A program made the position numbers and the translations under genes. Positions 11,041 through 21,689 of a DNA stretch of 64,000 bases are shown here, one piece after another; positions within the stretch are counted from its first letter, which is position 1; the number at the start of each line of letters is the position of its first letter. The stretch comes from Roridomyces roridus. Taxonomy: Eukaryota; Basidiomycota; Agaricomycetes; Agaricales; Mycenaceae. The notes beneath the pieces were generated by a model that made no database searches, had not been told where the DNA came from, and worked only from the letters and a program-made list of their open reading frames with translations. The stretch spans positions 2,170,001 through 2,234,000 of the forward strand of contig JARKIF010000006.1 in assembly GCA_029378245.1 (NCBI GenBank), read 5' to 3'.

Positions 11041-12539
11041 CCGTCGGGCTATCTCATGGGTGACCGCTCATCTTGATTTTGCGAGCACCCACCCGCATGC
11101 CCAGCATGTCGCGCCATGGCGTGCATGCAATGACCCTACGCCGCGTCCGCCTCTTCTCCCTCGGACCCAGGAACGCGCGCGTACATTGAGCGGGCAAGGA
11201 GAGGAAGACGACCAAGGGCACCATTCACGCATCATGCCACCACTCGTGTCCGTAGTCGGACTTTGCACCCTCCCTACCCGCCACGAAACGAAACGACCCT
11301 TTACGACCGCATGGCCCCCGCTGTTTGTTGTACATTCATAGAAAGAAGCCCGCCCTCAGACGGCTGGCTAGACACTCGTTTTACAATGCTCAGGGAGTGA
11401 CCCCCCGCCCCGCGCTCCTCCTCCCCTCGCTGCTGCATGTATGTATGTTATCCCATGTATCTTATTTGGTCATCTATCGTACGTACGCGTATCTACATAG
11501 ATTTTGTTCTGCTAGATGTGATGAGTTGGAGTAGTAGTAAGTACGTAGATTGTAGTCCGTGAATACGGATCTTGGAGTTCTTGGAGCGGTAGTGAGTACG
11601 CTAAATGGATTTCGTTACCAATACGAGACTGGTCGATTTCTGGTAGAATGTTCTAGCCACGGCGAACTTGCGCTATGGGTGGGCGGCGCCGGTCTGAGGG
11701 GATTTTAGCCTGGGATTCTTGAGGCTTGTCGGAGATGGTGGTAACGTGCAATTATTGTTGTAGGCAAGACCGAATGGGTGTTGCGTCTCCAGGTCTCCAG
11801 TCTCAAGCGACCACCAAGATGGAGCCAGCCCTGATTTAGTATTCATGGTCATGGGTCGTAATATTCTGCGGCGGCGGTGGCGCGTTTGGCGCCGGCCGAC
11901 GCCGGCGGTGTGAAGTTCCAAATTCTGATACGTGAGTGCCTTTTGACTTGCCGCGGCTGGCTTGCTGCTCAGGAATGGCAAGGAGATGACAGTTTCAGGA
12001 ACGGACACACTTTTGGTCCAAAATTGGGAGACAGCCTGTACGGGACCGGGGAACCGCACAGGAGATCTAAACTCGAAAACAGACTGCATGGTGTCTGTCA
12101 AGATAAGGGCCGGTGGGTGTTAGGGCGCTCAGGAAAGCGGGCCCGCGCGCCTGGCACTTGGACCTAAATCCAGACGGATGGAAATCACGGACGAAGCTAC
12201 TAGTGAGTATTTTGGACCTTTAACTTTCCACGGTGATTCCAGCCCTGGTAGTCTCCAGAGGACGAGGCGTGTTCGAAATGCATTAGGACCAATAGAAACG
12301 CGTCGCGTCGCGTTGTTGACCCGTAATGATGTTTGAGAGCGGACCTTTGGAAAGGGCGGTACGGCAGGAAAGCCCGGAGGTGAAAAGTGGAGGAAGATCG
12401 CTGCAGTGGAGAAGATGACCAGATGGCGCGCGATGAGACACTGCGATCGAGAACTTGACCCGAGTGTCAACTGGGAGGCTCAAGTTGGATGAAAAAAAGA
12501 TGGATTAAATAATCCGAATCATCGTCTTCATCGTTTGTA
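11041..12539. other. Intergenic, no gene recognised
   Basis: 3' flanks of the convergent G-alpha and F-box genes. Overlapping short frames occur on both strands (for example 11673-12101 minus), but none shows a domain or plausible exon structure. Confidence 0.5.
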
Positions 12540-14073
12540 TTATTGGCATGAGTCCGAACCTTCCCCGCAGTCGCTAGATTCAGTCTCAGGTTCCGACCAC
12601 AGGTCCGAGCGCTCTTCTCCCCATGCGGGCTTACCGTTCATCGCATGATAGACGACCGGCTGGAACTCCTCGTTCACCCACTCGAGATGGAGGCAGTCCC
12701 CAATATCCGCCCCGCTCTCCTCCAAACCATCCCTCAGAAAAGCCTCCAATCTTCTTCGCGCACCCCGTCGAAAGTGCAGATCCGAGTCGTTCGGGACGCA
12801 GAGTTGGAACACGATGTGACGGCAGGAAGGGAATTTGCGAGTGATGATTTTCTTCATCGATTCAGACGCACCCCACGGGAATGCACCCTTCAGAATATTT
12901 TGGAGATACCATCGAACGTCGTCGTAGCCCTCGGGGGAGAAGGAGGAGTCGTGATAAAGCCAAAGCCGGAAATTGAGTCGAGTGAGGTTTGGTGCTCCTT
13001 CGAGTGCATTGACGACCTGTTCTACCCAATGATTATCGCTCATCCAGAACGTCAGCGAGTCCAGTGCGGGGAAAGCCGGTAAGCGGTTGAACATGTCCAA
13101 GATTTCGTCCTCTGTGAAACAGTCAAGACTGAGAAGACTCGTGGAGGTTTTAGATTCACTTACGCGTCTCCGGAAACCTCGGGTCCAGAACGAGATTGAC
13201 GAGAGACGCAGCGTTCCGCTGCAAGACTTCTCGTACAGAGTCGACAGAACAAGTGTATCTTTCATAGTCGAAATACTCCGAAGTAAAAGTTCGAAGGTGC
13301 GAGGGGGAATATTCCTTGATTAAGCTGAGGATGCAGTCCTGGGAGTCCGAGTTATAATTGCACTCTTTAACCCAAAGCTCCTCTAGCGTAGTCAAATCTG
13401 GGACAGCGGTCTCGGGAAGTGGAGGCTCCGGCTTGGAGGCCCCTTTATTAACCCGGATCATCTGGAAAGAGAGGCCTTTCAGCCGCCCGCATGCACTGAT
13501 GAGACTAGCGAGTTCAGAAAAGGACCGGAAACCGAGACTGGCCAGCTGTAGCTTCTGGATGCTGGGGAAGAGGGTCGTGCCGATGACTTTCAAGGCATGC
13601 GGAATGACGGTCCAGGTGTCGTTGAAGCCATTACCGTGGTATTCAACGACCTCCACGGTCGGAAAAGGCGGGATATCCGGCATGACCGAGATATCGCGGA
13701 GTTCCGTGCTGGTTGCGAAACCCATGCGTTCGTACCGATACCCCAACTCCTCCCACGGCTCCCAAAATTTGACTGTTTTAACAACTACGGCAAGAGCCGG
13801 AGTCCTGGCGACTATCTCGCACCAGAAAGTCATATCTTCCGCGCATGTGAAGTGGATGGTCGAAAACAGGTGGATAATGGCAAAAGAACGAATCGTCTTT
13901 GATGTTAGGCACAATGTGCGCAGAGTCGTTATGTCGCCGGCACAGTGTGAGATGATTTCGAAGGCTGTTGCAAGGGATATGATCAGAGGATGGGAGACAC
14001 GAGGAGCCAGGGGAATATACCGGAATTGGTGTCCATATTGTGCTGTGGTGGCTGGGTTCAAAAGTTCAATCAA
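12540..14073 (-). CDS. F-box/LRR-like protein (5' end unresolved)
   Basis: Exon 14073-13164, a 52-nt GT-AG intron (13163-13112), exon 13111-12540; the join reads PRFPETQDEILDMF. F-box-like segment near the N-terminus: HPLIISLATAFEIISHCAGD then LCLTSKTIRSFAIIHLFSTI. It is followed by irregular leucine-rich repeats (FPSIQKLQLASLGFRSFSEL, FPALDSLTFWMSD, GAPNLTRLNFRLWLYHD) and an acidic Ser-rich end (SEPETESSDCGEGSDSC). Fungal F-box/LRR proteins act as substrate receptors of SCF ubiquitin ligases. No ATG precedes the F-box in this frame: it stays open upstream (about 14130) without a start, so a short 5' exon is missing or the gene is 5'-damaged. A 5' fragment of a paralogue is at 25760-26050. 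Confidence 0.7.
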
Positions 14074-14805
14074 AGCCGTTCCGCGGTCCGGCCCGCTCGA
14101 CGTGATCTTTGATCCGCTTCTTGGGCGCTCCTTGGCAACTCTCGAAGCAATCCAAGTAGGTATTACTGATATACTTAGCCTCGTCTTTCAATCGTTCTCA
14201 TTTGTATGACACAGATGGCGACGGTTCGACAGTCTGCTCTCCTGAACTCAGTTTATTGCGTCGCACAGCAATCCCTAGTCTGGCGGTTACCACGCTCCCA
14301 GTGCAGGAGGGTTGGCTTATTATATAATATCCCCGTCGGTAAGCCACGTGCTTTTGACAGCCTTGCCCATTCTCGTCGCCAGACGTGTTGTTGCCCAGAA
14401 CGACGCGTCAACGAGGACTTATAATGCATGTTGATTACTGAGTATGTGATTTGAATTTAGCACTAGTCAGAATTTCGAGGAATGGGCTCCAAATTGGTTG
14501 TTTGCTCTATGTTTGCTCACGAAACACAACAGAACGGCAGACGATGGCACGGCTCTCTGCAACGTCTTTCAGCATGAAAATCGTATACTAATGCATTATA
14601 CAGAGTAGAGTCATGCCTGAGTTCCCTCAACATCGGTTCTAGCCCGGAATTCGCGTTGAATTCGCGTTGAAAAGTGCGGAAAACGGGATTGCACATGACC
14701 CGCTTATGTAATAACGTAAGGCTCCGGAACACGGAGCGCGCTTACCAACAGACCCTCTTCGCGGAGCTTGCGGAGCGTCGAGGGTCTGTAAAAGAGACTA
14801 AGCAA
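14074..14805. other. Intergenic; one hairpin at 14748-14789
   Basis: No gene seen. 14748-14757 (ACAGACCCTC) and 14780-14789 (GAGGGTCTGT) form a perfect 10-bp stem around a GC-rich loop, ending 16 bp before the left border of the duplicated Hsp20 segment. Confidence 0.5.
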
Positions 14806-15690
14806 TCCCCGAGGGAGCCTTCTCCTTCCCACCACCAATCCCACCACCACCACGAGAGCAGCGGTACATCATACGGGCCGACACGCAGTATGATCCCAAC
14901 ACCCGCCTCTTCACCGCGCTGCTCGAGGTCCCGGGGCTCAAGAGGCCGACATGCACATCGCACTGGGCATAGGGCTCCGACCCGGCCGTTGACGGCCGTC
15001 AAAACACATTGGACGGGGTGACCCGGCCGTCATCCGACTTCCCAAAAGCCAGCGACGGCCGGGTAAAATGACGGGTCGGGTCACTGACGGGTCTGTCTCG
15101 GCGGGCCTGGGAGCCAAGATTGGGATCAAAATCTGTGTTTTATGCCTGTTCCAGCTCTTCCCCATGGAACAGATGCGAGCTGGAGCGGTTCCGAGCCCGT
15201 TTCATCACATTCCGGCTGTTGACGCCTGCTGACGGGTCTGACGGGTACCAACCCGGCCGTGACCCGGCCGGCAAAGAGGGCATCTCAGGCCTGAAACGGA
15301 CGGCCCGGCACCCGTCGCGACGGGCCGTCAACCCGTCATTTTGACGGACGGGTCGGAGCCCTAACTGGGCACGACCATCTTCAGTCGGTGCCGCCAAGTC
15401 ACCGTCTCCGGGCAGTCACGCCCCGTCTTCCCGCCTACCAATCCCTCTACGGGAATCCTGCGCGAACGCAAGTACGGCCGCTTCACGCGCAATTTCCCGT
15501 GCCACCAGATACAAAGGTGCGTATCCTATCCCGCCCCCGTCTGTCTGACCGTCCCGTTCCCGTTTTTTGCGTGTTCGATCAATGCCGACTCCCTTGCCCC
15601 ATTGATGCGGTGATGGATGGGGTGTTGGTTTTGAAAATATCATGCGGCCTTCCTGCTTCAGTTGATGAACATGAGATACCCATTCGATGA
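14806..15690 (+). pseudogene. Hsp20 pseudogene (truncated duplicate, split by a MITE)
   Basis: Closely matches Hsp20 exon 2, intron 2 and exon 3 of the gene at 1969-3092. Lesions: exon 1 and the start of exon 2 are absent; one base is lost before GCCGACATGCACATCGC; a 394-bp element sits in the codons after HIALG; one base is lost in the FTRKFPVP codons (CGCGCAATTTCCC against CGCGCAAATTTCC in the source); the intron-2 acceptor CCCAG and adjoining codons are deleted; a codon is lost in AAMEDG. The relic still ends at a matching stop (15688-15690). It cannot encode a chaperone. Confidence 0.88.
14970..15363. mobile_element. hAT-like MITE, 394 bp, inside the Hsp20 pseudogene
   Basis: Terminal inverted repeats: left TAGGGCTCCGACCCGGCCGT, right end in reverse complement TAGGGCTCCGACCCGTCCGT (one mismatch). 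The 8-bp target duplication ACTGGGCA is exact at 14962-14969 and 15364-15371. An 8-bp duplication and a TAGGG terminus fit the hAT superfamily. The interior is full of GACGGGT and ACCCGGCCGT units in both orientations, typical of subterminal hAT repeats. There is no coding capacity. The Hsp20 gene at 1969-3092 shows the pre-insertion structure. Confidence 0.9.
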
Positions 15691-16495
15691 GAGCGCCGCG
15701 AGAGCATCGCTGGCGCGCAAGTACAAGAACAAGGGCAAGCCAACTTGATCTCGCCATTTGACCCCGACTACGACCACCCACCGACCGTGAAAAAGGCAGG
15801 TATTTTTATTTGCATTTATTTTCAGTGTGCTCGACAAGTGCTCGACCCCCGACCCCGACTACCGCCAACCGTCACCGGTTTGTAATCGTATCTTGTCCTG
15901 TTTCTTGCAATTGCTTTCGATTTCTTGTTGTCAATGTATCTGTAGCTAGAGTAGTCTAGTTTAGTCTTACAGCCCACTTCTAACGGAAGACTCTACCTAC
16001 AGCCTCTCTGGACGGAACCCAGTAGAATTAGTGTACTTATATCTGACGACGACGACTTGGAGTATATAGTGTCTAGTAGTGGATGACTTTCCATAACGCT
16101 AAAATAAGTTTTCGGAATATTTTGAAGCTGTTTGCCGCCATGCCGAGGCACCTGTCGGGACCCCGGAAGTTTAAACAAGTCTCAAACACTCGACTAAACT
16201 ATGAATCTGGTCGAGGGTGTAAGGGGAACTCCCGTTCCGCACCCTCTCCGGTCCTCCGGTACCTCCGACGCCTCCGATCCGTCGGACCTCGGACCTCACC
16301 TCTCCCCCTCGGTCTCCACTCCCCTCCCCCGGATCATCGTTGTTCCGATCACGATGGGATACTGCATGCGACATCGCTCGCGCCATATTCATCCATCAAA
16401 GATCCGCCTCCCGCCATGTGCTCCCGTCGGATAAGGATCGATCTAGATAAGTATATAGGCCGTACCTGGGCAGAGGGTTCCTTAGAGTGATTTCT

Positions 16496-16576
16496 CTTCG
16501 GATCCCCTCTATCCAGGTGCGTTGCAGGATGTATTCATATTTCTTTTATTCACACTTCGGATCCCCTCTATCCAGG
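16496..16576. repeat. 22-bp direct repeat inside the TA-flanked element
   Basis: The 22-bp stretch beginning CTTCGGATCCCCTCTATCC occurs at 16496-16517 and again at 16555-16576, 59 bp apart, with no difference between copies. Confidence 0.8.
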
Positions 16577-16630
16577 CTGAGCGCGTATCCTCAGTGTGCA
16601 GAGTTGCCCTTACAGAGGGGTCCCGACCCC

Positions 16631-16655
16631 TATCCTATCCTATCCTATCCTATCC
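16631..16655. repeat. TATCC pentanucleotide microsatellite, 5 units
   Basis: Five uninterrupted TATCC units (25 bp), inside the 1041-bp element. Confidence 0.9.
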
Positions 16656-17383
16656 CTCACCAGATCTATTCTTCGTCGAATAAACCGATTCGGGCTTTAC
16701 CCGTTGTTAACGTTGTGATCCCGTCGTGAAATCATCCATCTGCCGACCTTCGGCCTTGTGATGGCATTGCTCTGGGCCCTCGGGTTCTCTCCAAAGCATC
16801 GTGCCATGGACCTTGCATGGTCTTCAAGCCATATTCAGGTAAAATTGAATGGGTCGGCGTGTTTTTGTCGATATACAGGGTCCAGGTCATTGTCCCTTTG
16901 CGTTGGACGGAAAAGGGCGCGTGAAAACATGAAGAGCGGCGCGTTCGCAGACATCGGCATGCCGAGCATAGAAAGAAGGGATTCTGTGTAAATTAAACAC
17001 GCACCTAGCTTATGGAAAGCCCAGCAGACTAAATCTATCGAAAGCATGAGCATGCCGACATTGCTGGCACCCCTCAGATAATGTAAAAACATATTTTAGT
17101 CTTATGGAAAGTCATCCAGTAATGCCGATTTTTGGTTCGGAATTTTGTTTGACTTGAATTTTGAGTGACGGGCCAGAGACACGTGTCGCGTTTTGGTCAA
17201 ATCACTGGTTTGATCAATGTCTCTGTCCCACTCAAATTTCAAGGCCTCGTTGTGCCTCAATATGTCGGTGTCCCGCGCCAGTGCATGTACTCGCGGAGGT
17301 TAAGTAGCGTGACCGTGTACATACATGTTGCATACATGTTTGTGGCTGTGAGATTGCTGTGAGAGTGACAGGAATTCCTGGAA

Positions 17384-17747
17384 CATCAGCCTTTTAACCA
17401 TCTGATTGCCGGGTTTTGGCGGTCGTGAGGTTGTGGACAACCTCACGAGTTCGAATCCAAACGAAGACCTTTAATTTTATCTTTCCACAATGTAATGGGG
17501 ATCCATTAGAGTTCACAAAATATATTGCAAAGACTGTCCCCGCATTTTTCACCAGCAGACTGACAGTATCAGAGCCTCCACGGAAGAAATAGAAAAATGA
17601 AATGATGCGCTGATCGAGAGTCGAACAGTGGACCTCGTGGCTTTTGGACATAAGGTTGTGAGGTTGTGGAAAATCGGCTGGTTGTCGCATTTTGGCAGAG
17701 GTTGTCAGGTCGTACGACCTGACAATCAAACTGTTAAAAGTCTGATG
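17384..17747. mobile_element. Putative TIR/foldback repeat of about 364 bp with two long palindromes
   Basis: Imperfect terminal inverted repeats (left CATCAGCCTTTTAACCATCT, right reverse complement CATCAGACTTTTAACAGTTT; roughly 24 of 30 positions agree over the longer alignment). Near the left end is a hairpin at 17423-17448 with 12-bp arms around GG. Near the right end is a perfect 24-bp palindrome at 17702-17725 built on AGGTCGTACGACCT. A GAGGTTGTGG motif also recurs. I found no clear target-site duplication, so its transposon nature is inferred from the ends only. Confidence 0.5.
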
Positions 17748-19345
17748 ACTTTGGGATAGGGCCGCAGGCGGCAAGTGCCGAACCTTCCCATAATGCTCAC
17801 AGCTAGCTCAACAACGTAGCTTGGCCACAATTATGCAGAGACGAATAATTATTTTGATGAGAGAAACATGATATAATTGTAAAGCTTAAGCTCGCTTGAA
17901 TCCGTTCCTTGGTCCAAGGCTGCTTTCTGGGCTACCTCCATCGTCATCGAGTTTTTCAGGAAGGCTTCACACTTCAGGTTACTGTTGGAACGACTATTGA
18001 GGACATCCTTCTGCATAAAAAAAGTCTAGTAGAAAGATTGTGAATATGGAGTGTCGGTGAACCGGGGCATGGGTACACTGTGTTGTTAAATCAACATCCA
18101 AAGAAACAAAATTGCGAGCAGAACCTGTAGCTTGAGTACCGCGATCCACATTGAGACAGACGTGATGATTCATCGTTAATGGAGTTGTGTTCGTAGATAA
18201 ACGAAGATGGAGAGGGAGAGGGTGACGCGGAGTGCTGCATGCTCGTTCAGCCTCGTTGCGGTGTGGACGTAGACGGCGGCCGTCGAAGCGCAGGGGTGGA
18301 GGTACCAGACGGCGTGGACGACATAGGTAGAATTTCGGGCATTGTGTGTGTAGTAACCTTATCAGAATCTGAATGAGTCCAAAACGACAGAGGAGAAGAG
18401 AGGGACCAAGTAACCTGTGGGAGAATCGCCGAGCTTGTACCAGGTCCACGGGCAAAGTCGTCGCGGGCCACGATAGAGAGTCATCGCGTGGCCGGGACTC
18501 CAGGACGAGATGCAAGAAGCATGCAGCCAGAAATGACATCGTTACATCGTCCGAGCCAGAACCAAATGTACCAAATGGATTAGGGTGAAGCCTGCAGGGT
18601 GAAGCAGTTTCAGGCTCCAGCCTCATACTGCAGGATTGAGCACAAGCAGAGGAGTGAGGGCAGGGAGAACACTGTAGCCGCAGAGCTCAAAAGAACCGTG
18701 CGGCGGATCCAGACGCATGCCGAAATAGATCGCCAAGGCAAACGAGGACAGCGAGAGGATATCGAGGGTGGGGTGAGCTGAATAGCTGATTTTGAGGGGC
18801 CAGACCGAGTGGGCACAAGGCGCAAGCATGGGCGGCGGGAGAGTCCGAGAGAGCCGATGACGCATGCGGCGAGCCGTAGGTTGATTGGTCTTCAGATGAT
18901 GGACAGCTTTACCCGCAGAAGGCTTCGGAAGGGTCAAGATAACGGCGGAAGTGAGGCTAGCCCAGGTCCCCGCCGCCACCGGCTTTCGGCAGCGGACTAG
19001 AAGCTTGCTGGAAGCCGTTGCTCGCCTCTCGTTCCGAGTCGTCCTGGTCCACAGCCCACTCCAGCGCGTCGCCTCGCTCTCCTCAACACCTGCCCGACCC
19101 TCTGGACATTGCTGACTCGTCACTCGATTCCTCAAACCCACCAGGCCCTTCCCGGGTGGTCGGCCATGCACGGCCGCCTGTGGAGGCTTGATGCATACGT
19201 CTCGGCGGCCCTTACAACTCGATTATGTCGTTCGACCAAGGCTCTATGTGCGTGCCAATTATCTCGGAGGTGTGCGAGGCAGACTACTGTGGTGGTGCGT
19301 TCGTATACTTGTCGCCGCTGCGTCCGCTGAAGGTGCTTGCAGTTT
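17748..19345. other. Unassigned region with long but unrecognised minus-strand frames
   Basis: Open frames of 210 and 182 codons lie on the minus strand (17994-18626 and 18623-19171). Their composition (Arg/Pro/Leu/His-rich) looks like random reading of GC-rich DNA, and I recognise no domain. Decayed F-box or other gene relics may be present, but I cannot support a gene. Confidence 0.4.
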
Positions 19346-19660
19346 CCAAACAACTACGCCTTTCGCACCTCGAACGACCTGTCGACCGCGTATGTACATG
19401 CCTCATACTTTCCGCCCAACCTCTTCGACGCCTACCTTAAGCAAGAACACAAGGGAATCAAAGATGAACGTCGACGACCTCAGGGATGAAGAGGAGAAGT
19501 TATACCAATCTTGCAGGGGCCCAACCGTCCGACTTTGAGTATGAAGGCCACGAAGAGACTACGCGGACAACTACTTTGACAATGCGGAAGGCGATGCCAA
19601 CGATAACCTCAGCGGGGGCGGGGGCGGGGCGACGAAGCGGATGGGGGGTATGCGCCTTCT
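19346..19660 (+). pseudogene. Decayed relic resembling RNA polymerase III subunit RPC31/Rpc7
   Basis: Pieces in shifting frames read AYVHASYFPPNLFDAYLKQE (about 19385-19445), VDDLRDEEEKLYQ (about 19467-19508), FEYEGHE (about 19535), then DYADNYFDNAEGDANDNL (19556-19611) followed by a Gly run and DEADGGYA. The order hydrophobic/basic patch, acidic helix, then D-Y-x-x-N-Y-F-D-N with an acidic/Gly tail is that of the C-terminus of fungal Rpc31 (yeast: a YNAEKYFNNGDDD-type tail). At least two frame changes are required, so this is not a working gene. No N-terminal half was found. Confidence 0.38.
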
Positions 19661-21660
19661 CTCCTTTTACTTTCTAAACTAATATTCGTCTCTCAAGGGA
19701 ATTAATATTATGATCTGCTGCTTCTTGTATCGCTAGTTGCAAATGACAACATGCTTATCCATGCCCGACAGCACGCGCGTTGACTGGTCAATCCCTGGTA
19801 CGGAGCGCGTCATCCTGGTTGGCCAAGTCCGACCACGATCAGTCTTCGTCTTGTCTGCGTCCGTTCCAACCACGCGTGTGCGGGCTCACTGCCTACTTTC
19901 CGCCCTGTGGCTGGCACTGTGGAGCCGAGCGTTGTACATGGAGCTGAGCGTTGTGCGCTTATTGACGGAGCCTCGTGTCCTAGCTCATTCATCTACGCCC
20001 GGGCTGGGCCAAATTGACCCACCAACTGGGTGCGCGACTCGGATCTACTGGGATGGAACCACAGCTCACCGTCCTCCCTGTCTCGTTCTCATCGACGCTC
20101 TTGAAGGCCCCGAATCCCCCGATTGCTCGCTGTTTAAGAGGTTCATCTCACAGTCAGCGTCGGGTAAAACTTCGCAGATACATAGCGTACAATTTTCATG
20201 GAGGTTGTGTTACACTAGTACTCATAATAATAAATGTGAATTGTTTGGGCCAATCTACTCGCTGTGTGCTCTATAGTGTACACAACGATCTCGTCCATGA
20301 TCGTTGGTGCTGAAGCCTGACATTCAGCTACTCGCAGCGTATATCCTCTTCACAATGTCCTCCTACAAATCTGCAAGACTTCGTTACAGAATGGCAACAA
20401 CAATCAATTCATAAGGACTACATATTCGGAAGACTGACGTGCGAGATACAAGAACACAGCCCGAACCATTGGACTGACCGTTGCCAATACCAGAAATAAA
20501 ACAAGTGGTGTCCGAGTCAATTGCCTGCTCTGGCTGTACATTGTCCGAGCAGTCCGAATCGCTGAGAAGATAACCTTGAAGTTTGCGGATTGGAACTATT
20601 GCGGGGAGGTGACTAAAAAGATCTGGAGACGGATCCGGATTCTGAGGCAGCTCCATACAAATTGAGAGCAGTGGCCTCGCCGTGAAAAGAAATGCAGGGT
20701 CGCGACTCAGACAAATGAGCTCTAGCCTCTAGTGGACTCCGGGAGCGAATTGGCGGCAGGATGTCCAGAAGTCAGATATTGTACAGGATGGTGTGGCATG
20801 GCGAATCGGACCACCCTGCTTGTGCTGTTGCAGTTGCCCTGGAGTACATACTGCCAGGCAGAGCGCACAAACTTTCGGGTTTCGGCCGAGTCAAGAAGAG
20901 TCTCGAGTGGCCAGCGGTTTTCGTGCAGATTCAAGACAGTTCGAGAACATAGGCCGGACGGCGGACACAAAAAGCATAGACTCCACAAACGGTAGCCGTT
21001 CAATTATCAATTTCCTCCTTGACATACGCCAGTTTAAACTTTAGGGCTCCGATTCCAGACGTGGTATTCGCATAGGAGTAGGTGAGACGGTCGATAATTT
21101 TCTGGCCGGACCTTGGAAAAGCCGCAAGGATAAGTAAAGCCAGCCTGAGACGCCAACTCAACCAACTGGAATAGTGAAATGATTCAATATCGCCGTATCG
21201 GACTCGCGGCCGCTGCCAGCCTGACGATGTCGGGTCCAGTGAAAGCGTGACTTGAAGGATGCTTTTGGGTGTCCTAGTTGAGAAGCAGACAGGAGACTCG
21301 GATATCGAGGACGGTGGCGGCGGCAGTGAGGGCTAGAAGAACGCCGCTGCTATCACGTGCCATCAACTGAAGACCAATCAACCCCATACTCCGCATGCGG
21401 CGTGATCACCTGCACGTGCCGCCCAAATACAGACCGTGGGAAATGTGCTGGGCAAACTCGTCCCCTCAGTCTAAGATGTCCCGAAAAGGAAGGTCACGTG
21501 CTATGTGCTAGGACAACATTCTTGTAAGGAGCCAAACCGAAGGTTCGGCAATGAATCTAATTGGAAGCCGAGGATGGACAAACGGAAGGCTTGAAGGCGC
21601 CCAAAGTCTGTCCACCTAAATTTGGGATGAGTCGTCGATCGGCTCGGAGCTTCCCGGCCG
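19661..21660. other. Intergenic, no gene recognised
   Basis: Holds scattered frames (for example 19737-20276 plus and 20722-21003 minus) without recognisable domains or splice-consistent structure. Confidence 0.45.
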
Positions 21661-21666
21661 ATCACA

Positions 21667-21674
21667 TATAAAAA
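21667..21674 (+). promoter_or_regulatory. TATA box of membrane-protein copy B
   Basis: TATAAAAA, 74 bp upstream of the ATG at 21748, within a leader that is shared with copy C further downstream (CAGAACAGGCCTCAG). Confidence 0.6.
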
Positions 21675-21689
21675 CCTCGGCGCTTGACT

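Larger units (their letters stand above)
16079..17119. mobile_element. TA-flanked TIR element, 1041 bp
   Basis: Left end GTGGATGACTTTCCATAACG; right end in reverse complement CTGGATGACTTTCCATAAGA; the similarity continues through AAAATAAGTTTT and AAAATATGTTTT, about 35 bp in all. TA dinucleotides flank both ends (16077-16078 and 17120-17121), and the source locus near 1552 has the undivided sequence CTAGTAATGCCGATTTTTG. A TA target duplication fits Tc1/mariner/pogo-type elements. I see no transposase frame inside, so it is probably non-autonomous; a TSD of GTA instead of TA is possible. Confidence 0.78.
14806..17230 (+). repeat. Duplicated segment, inverted copy of about 1440-2480
   Basis: Homology runs from the CGAGGGAGCCTTCTCC of Hsp20 exon 2 through the 3' flank up to about the GTTTTGGTCAA stretch near 17195. 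It is interrupted at 14970-15363 and 16079-17119 by two different TIR elements. The flank match outside the coding part is weaker beyond 17130, so the right border is approximate. Confidence 0.8.

Noticed and set aside
13358..14209. 283-codon plus-strand frame
   Set aside because: It is the antisense shadow of the F-box gene, whose minus-strand frame has the domain.
17400..17480. tRNA-like sequence with GAGTTCGAATCC (B-box look-alike)
   Set aside because: The bases flanking TTCGAAT do not pair as a T stem and there is no acceptor or D arm on either strand; it belongs to a palindromic repeat.
17994..19171. Two long minus-strand frames of 210 and 182 codons
   Set aside because: Composition is Arg/Pro/His-heavy, there is no domain, and neighbouring frames are equally long; nothing supports a gene.
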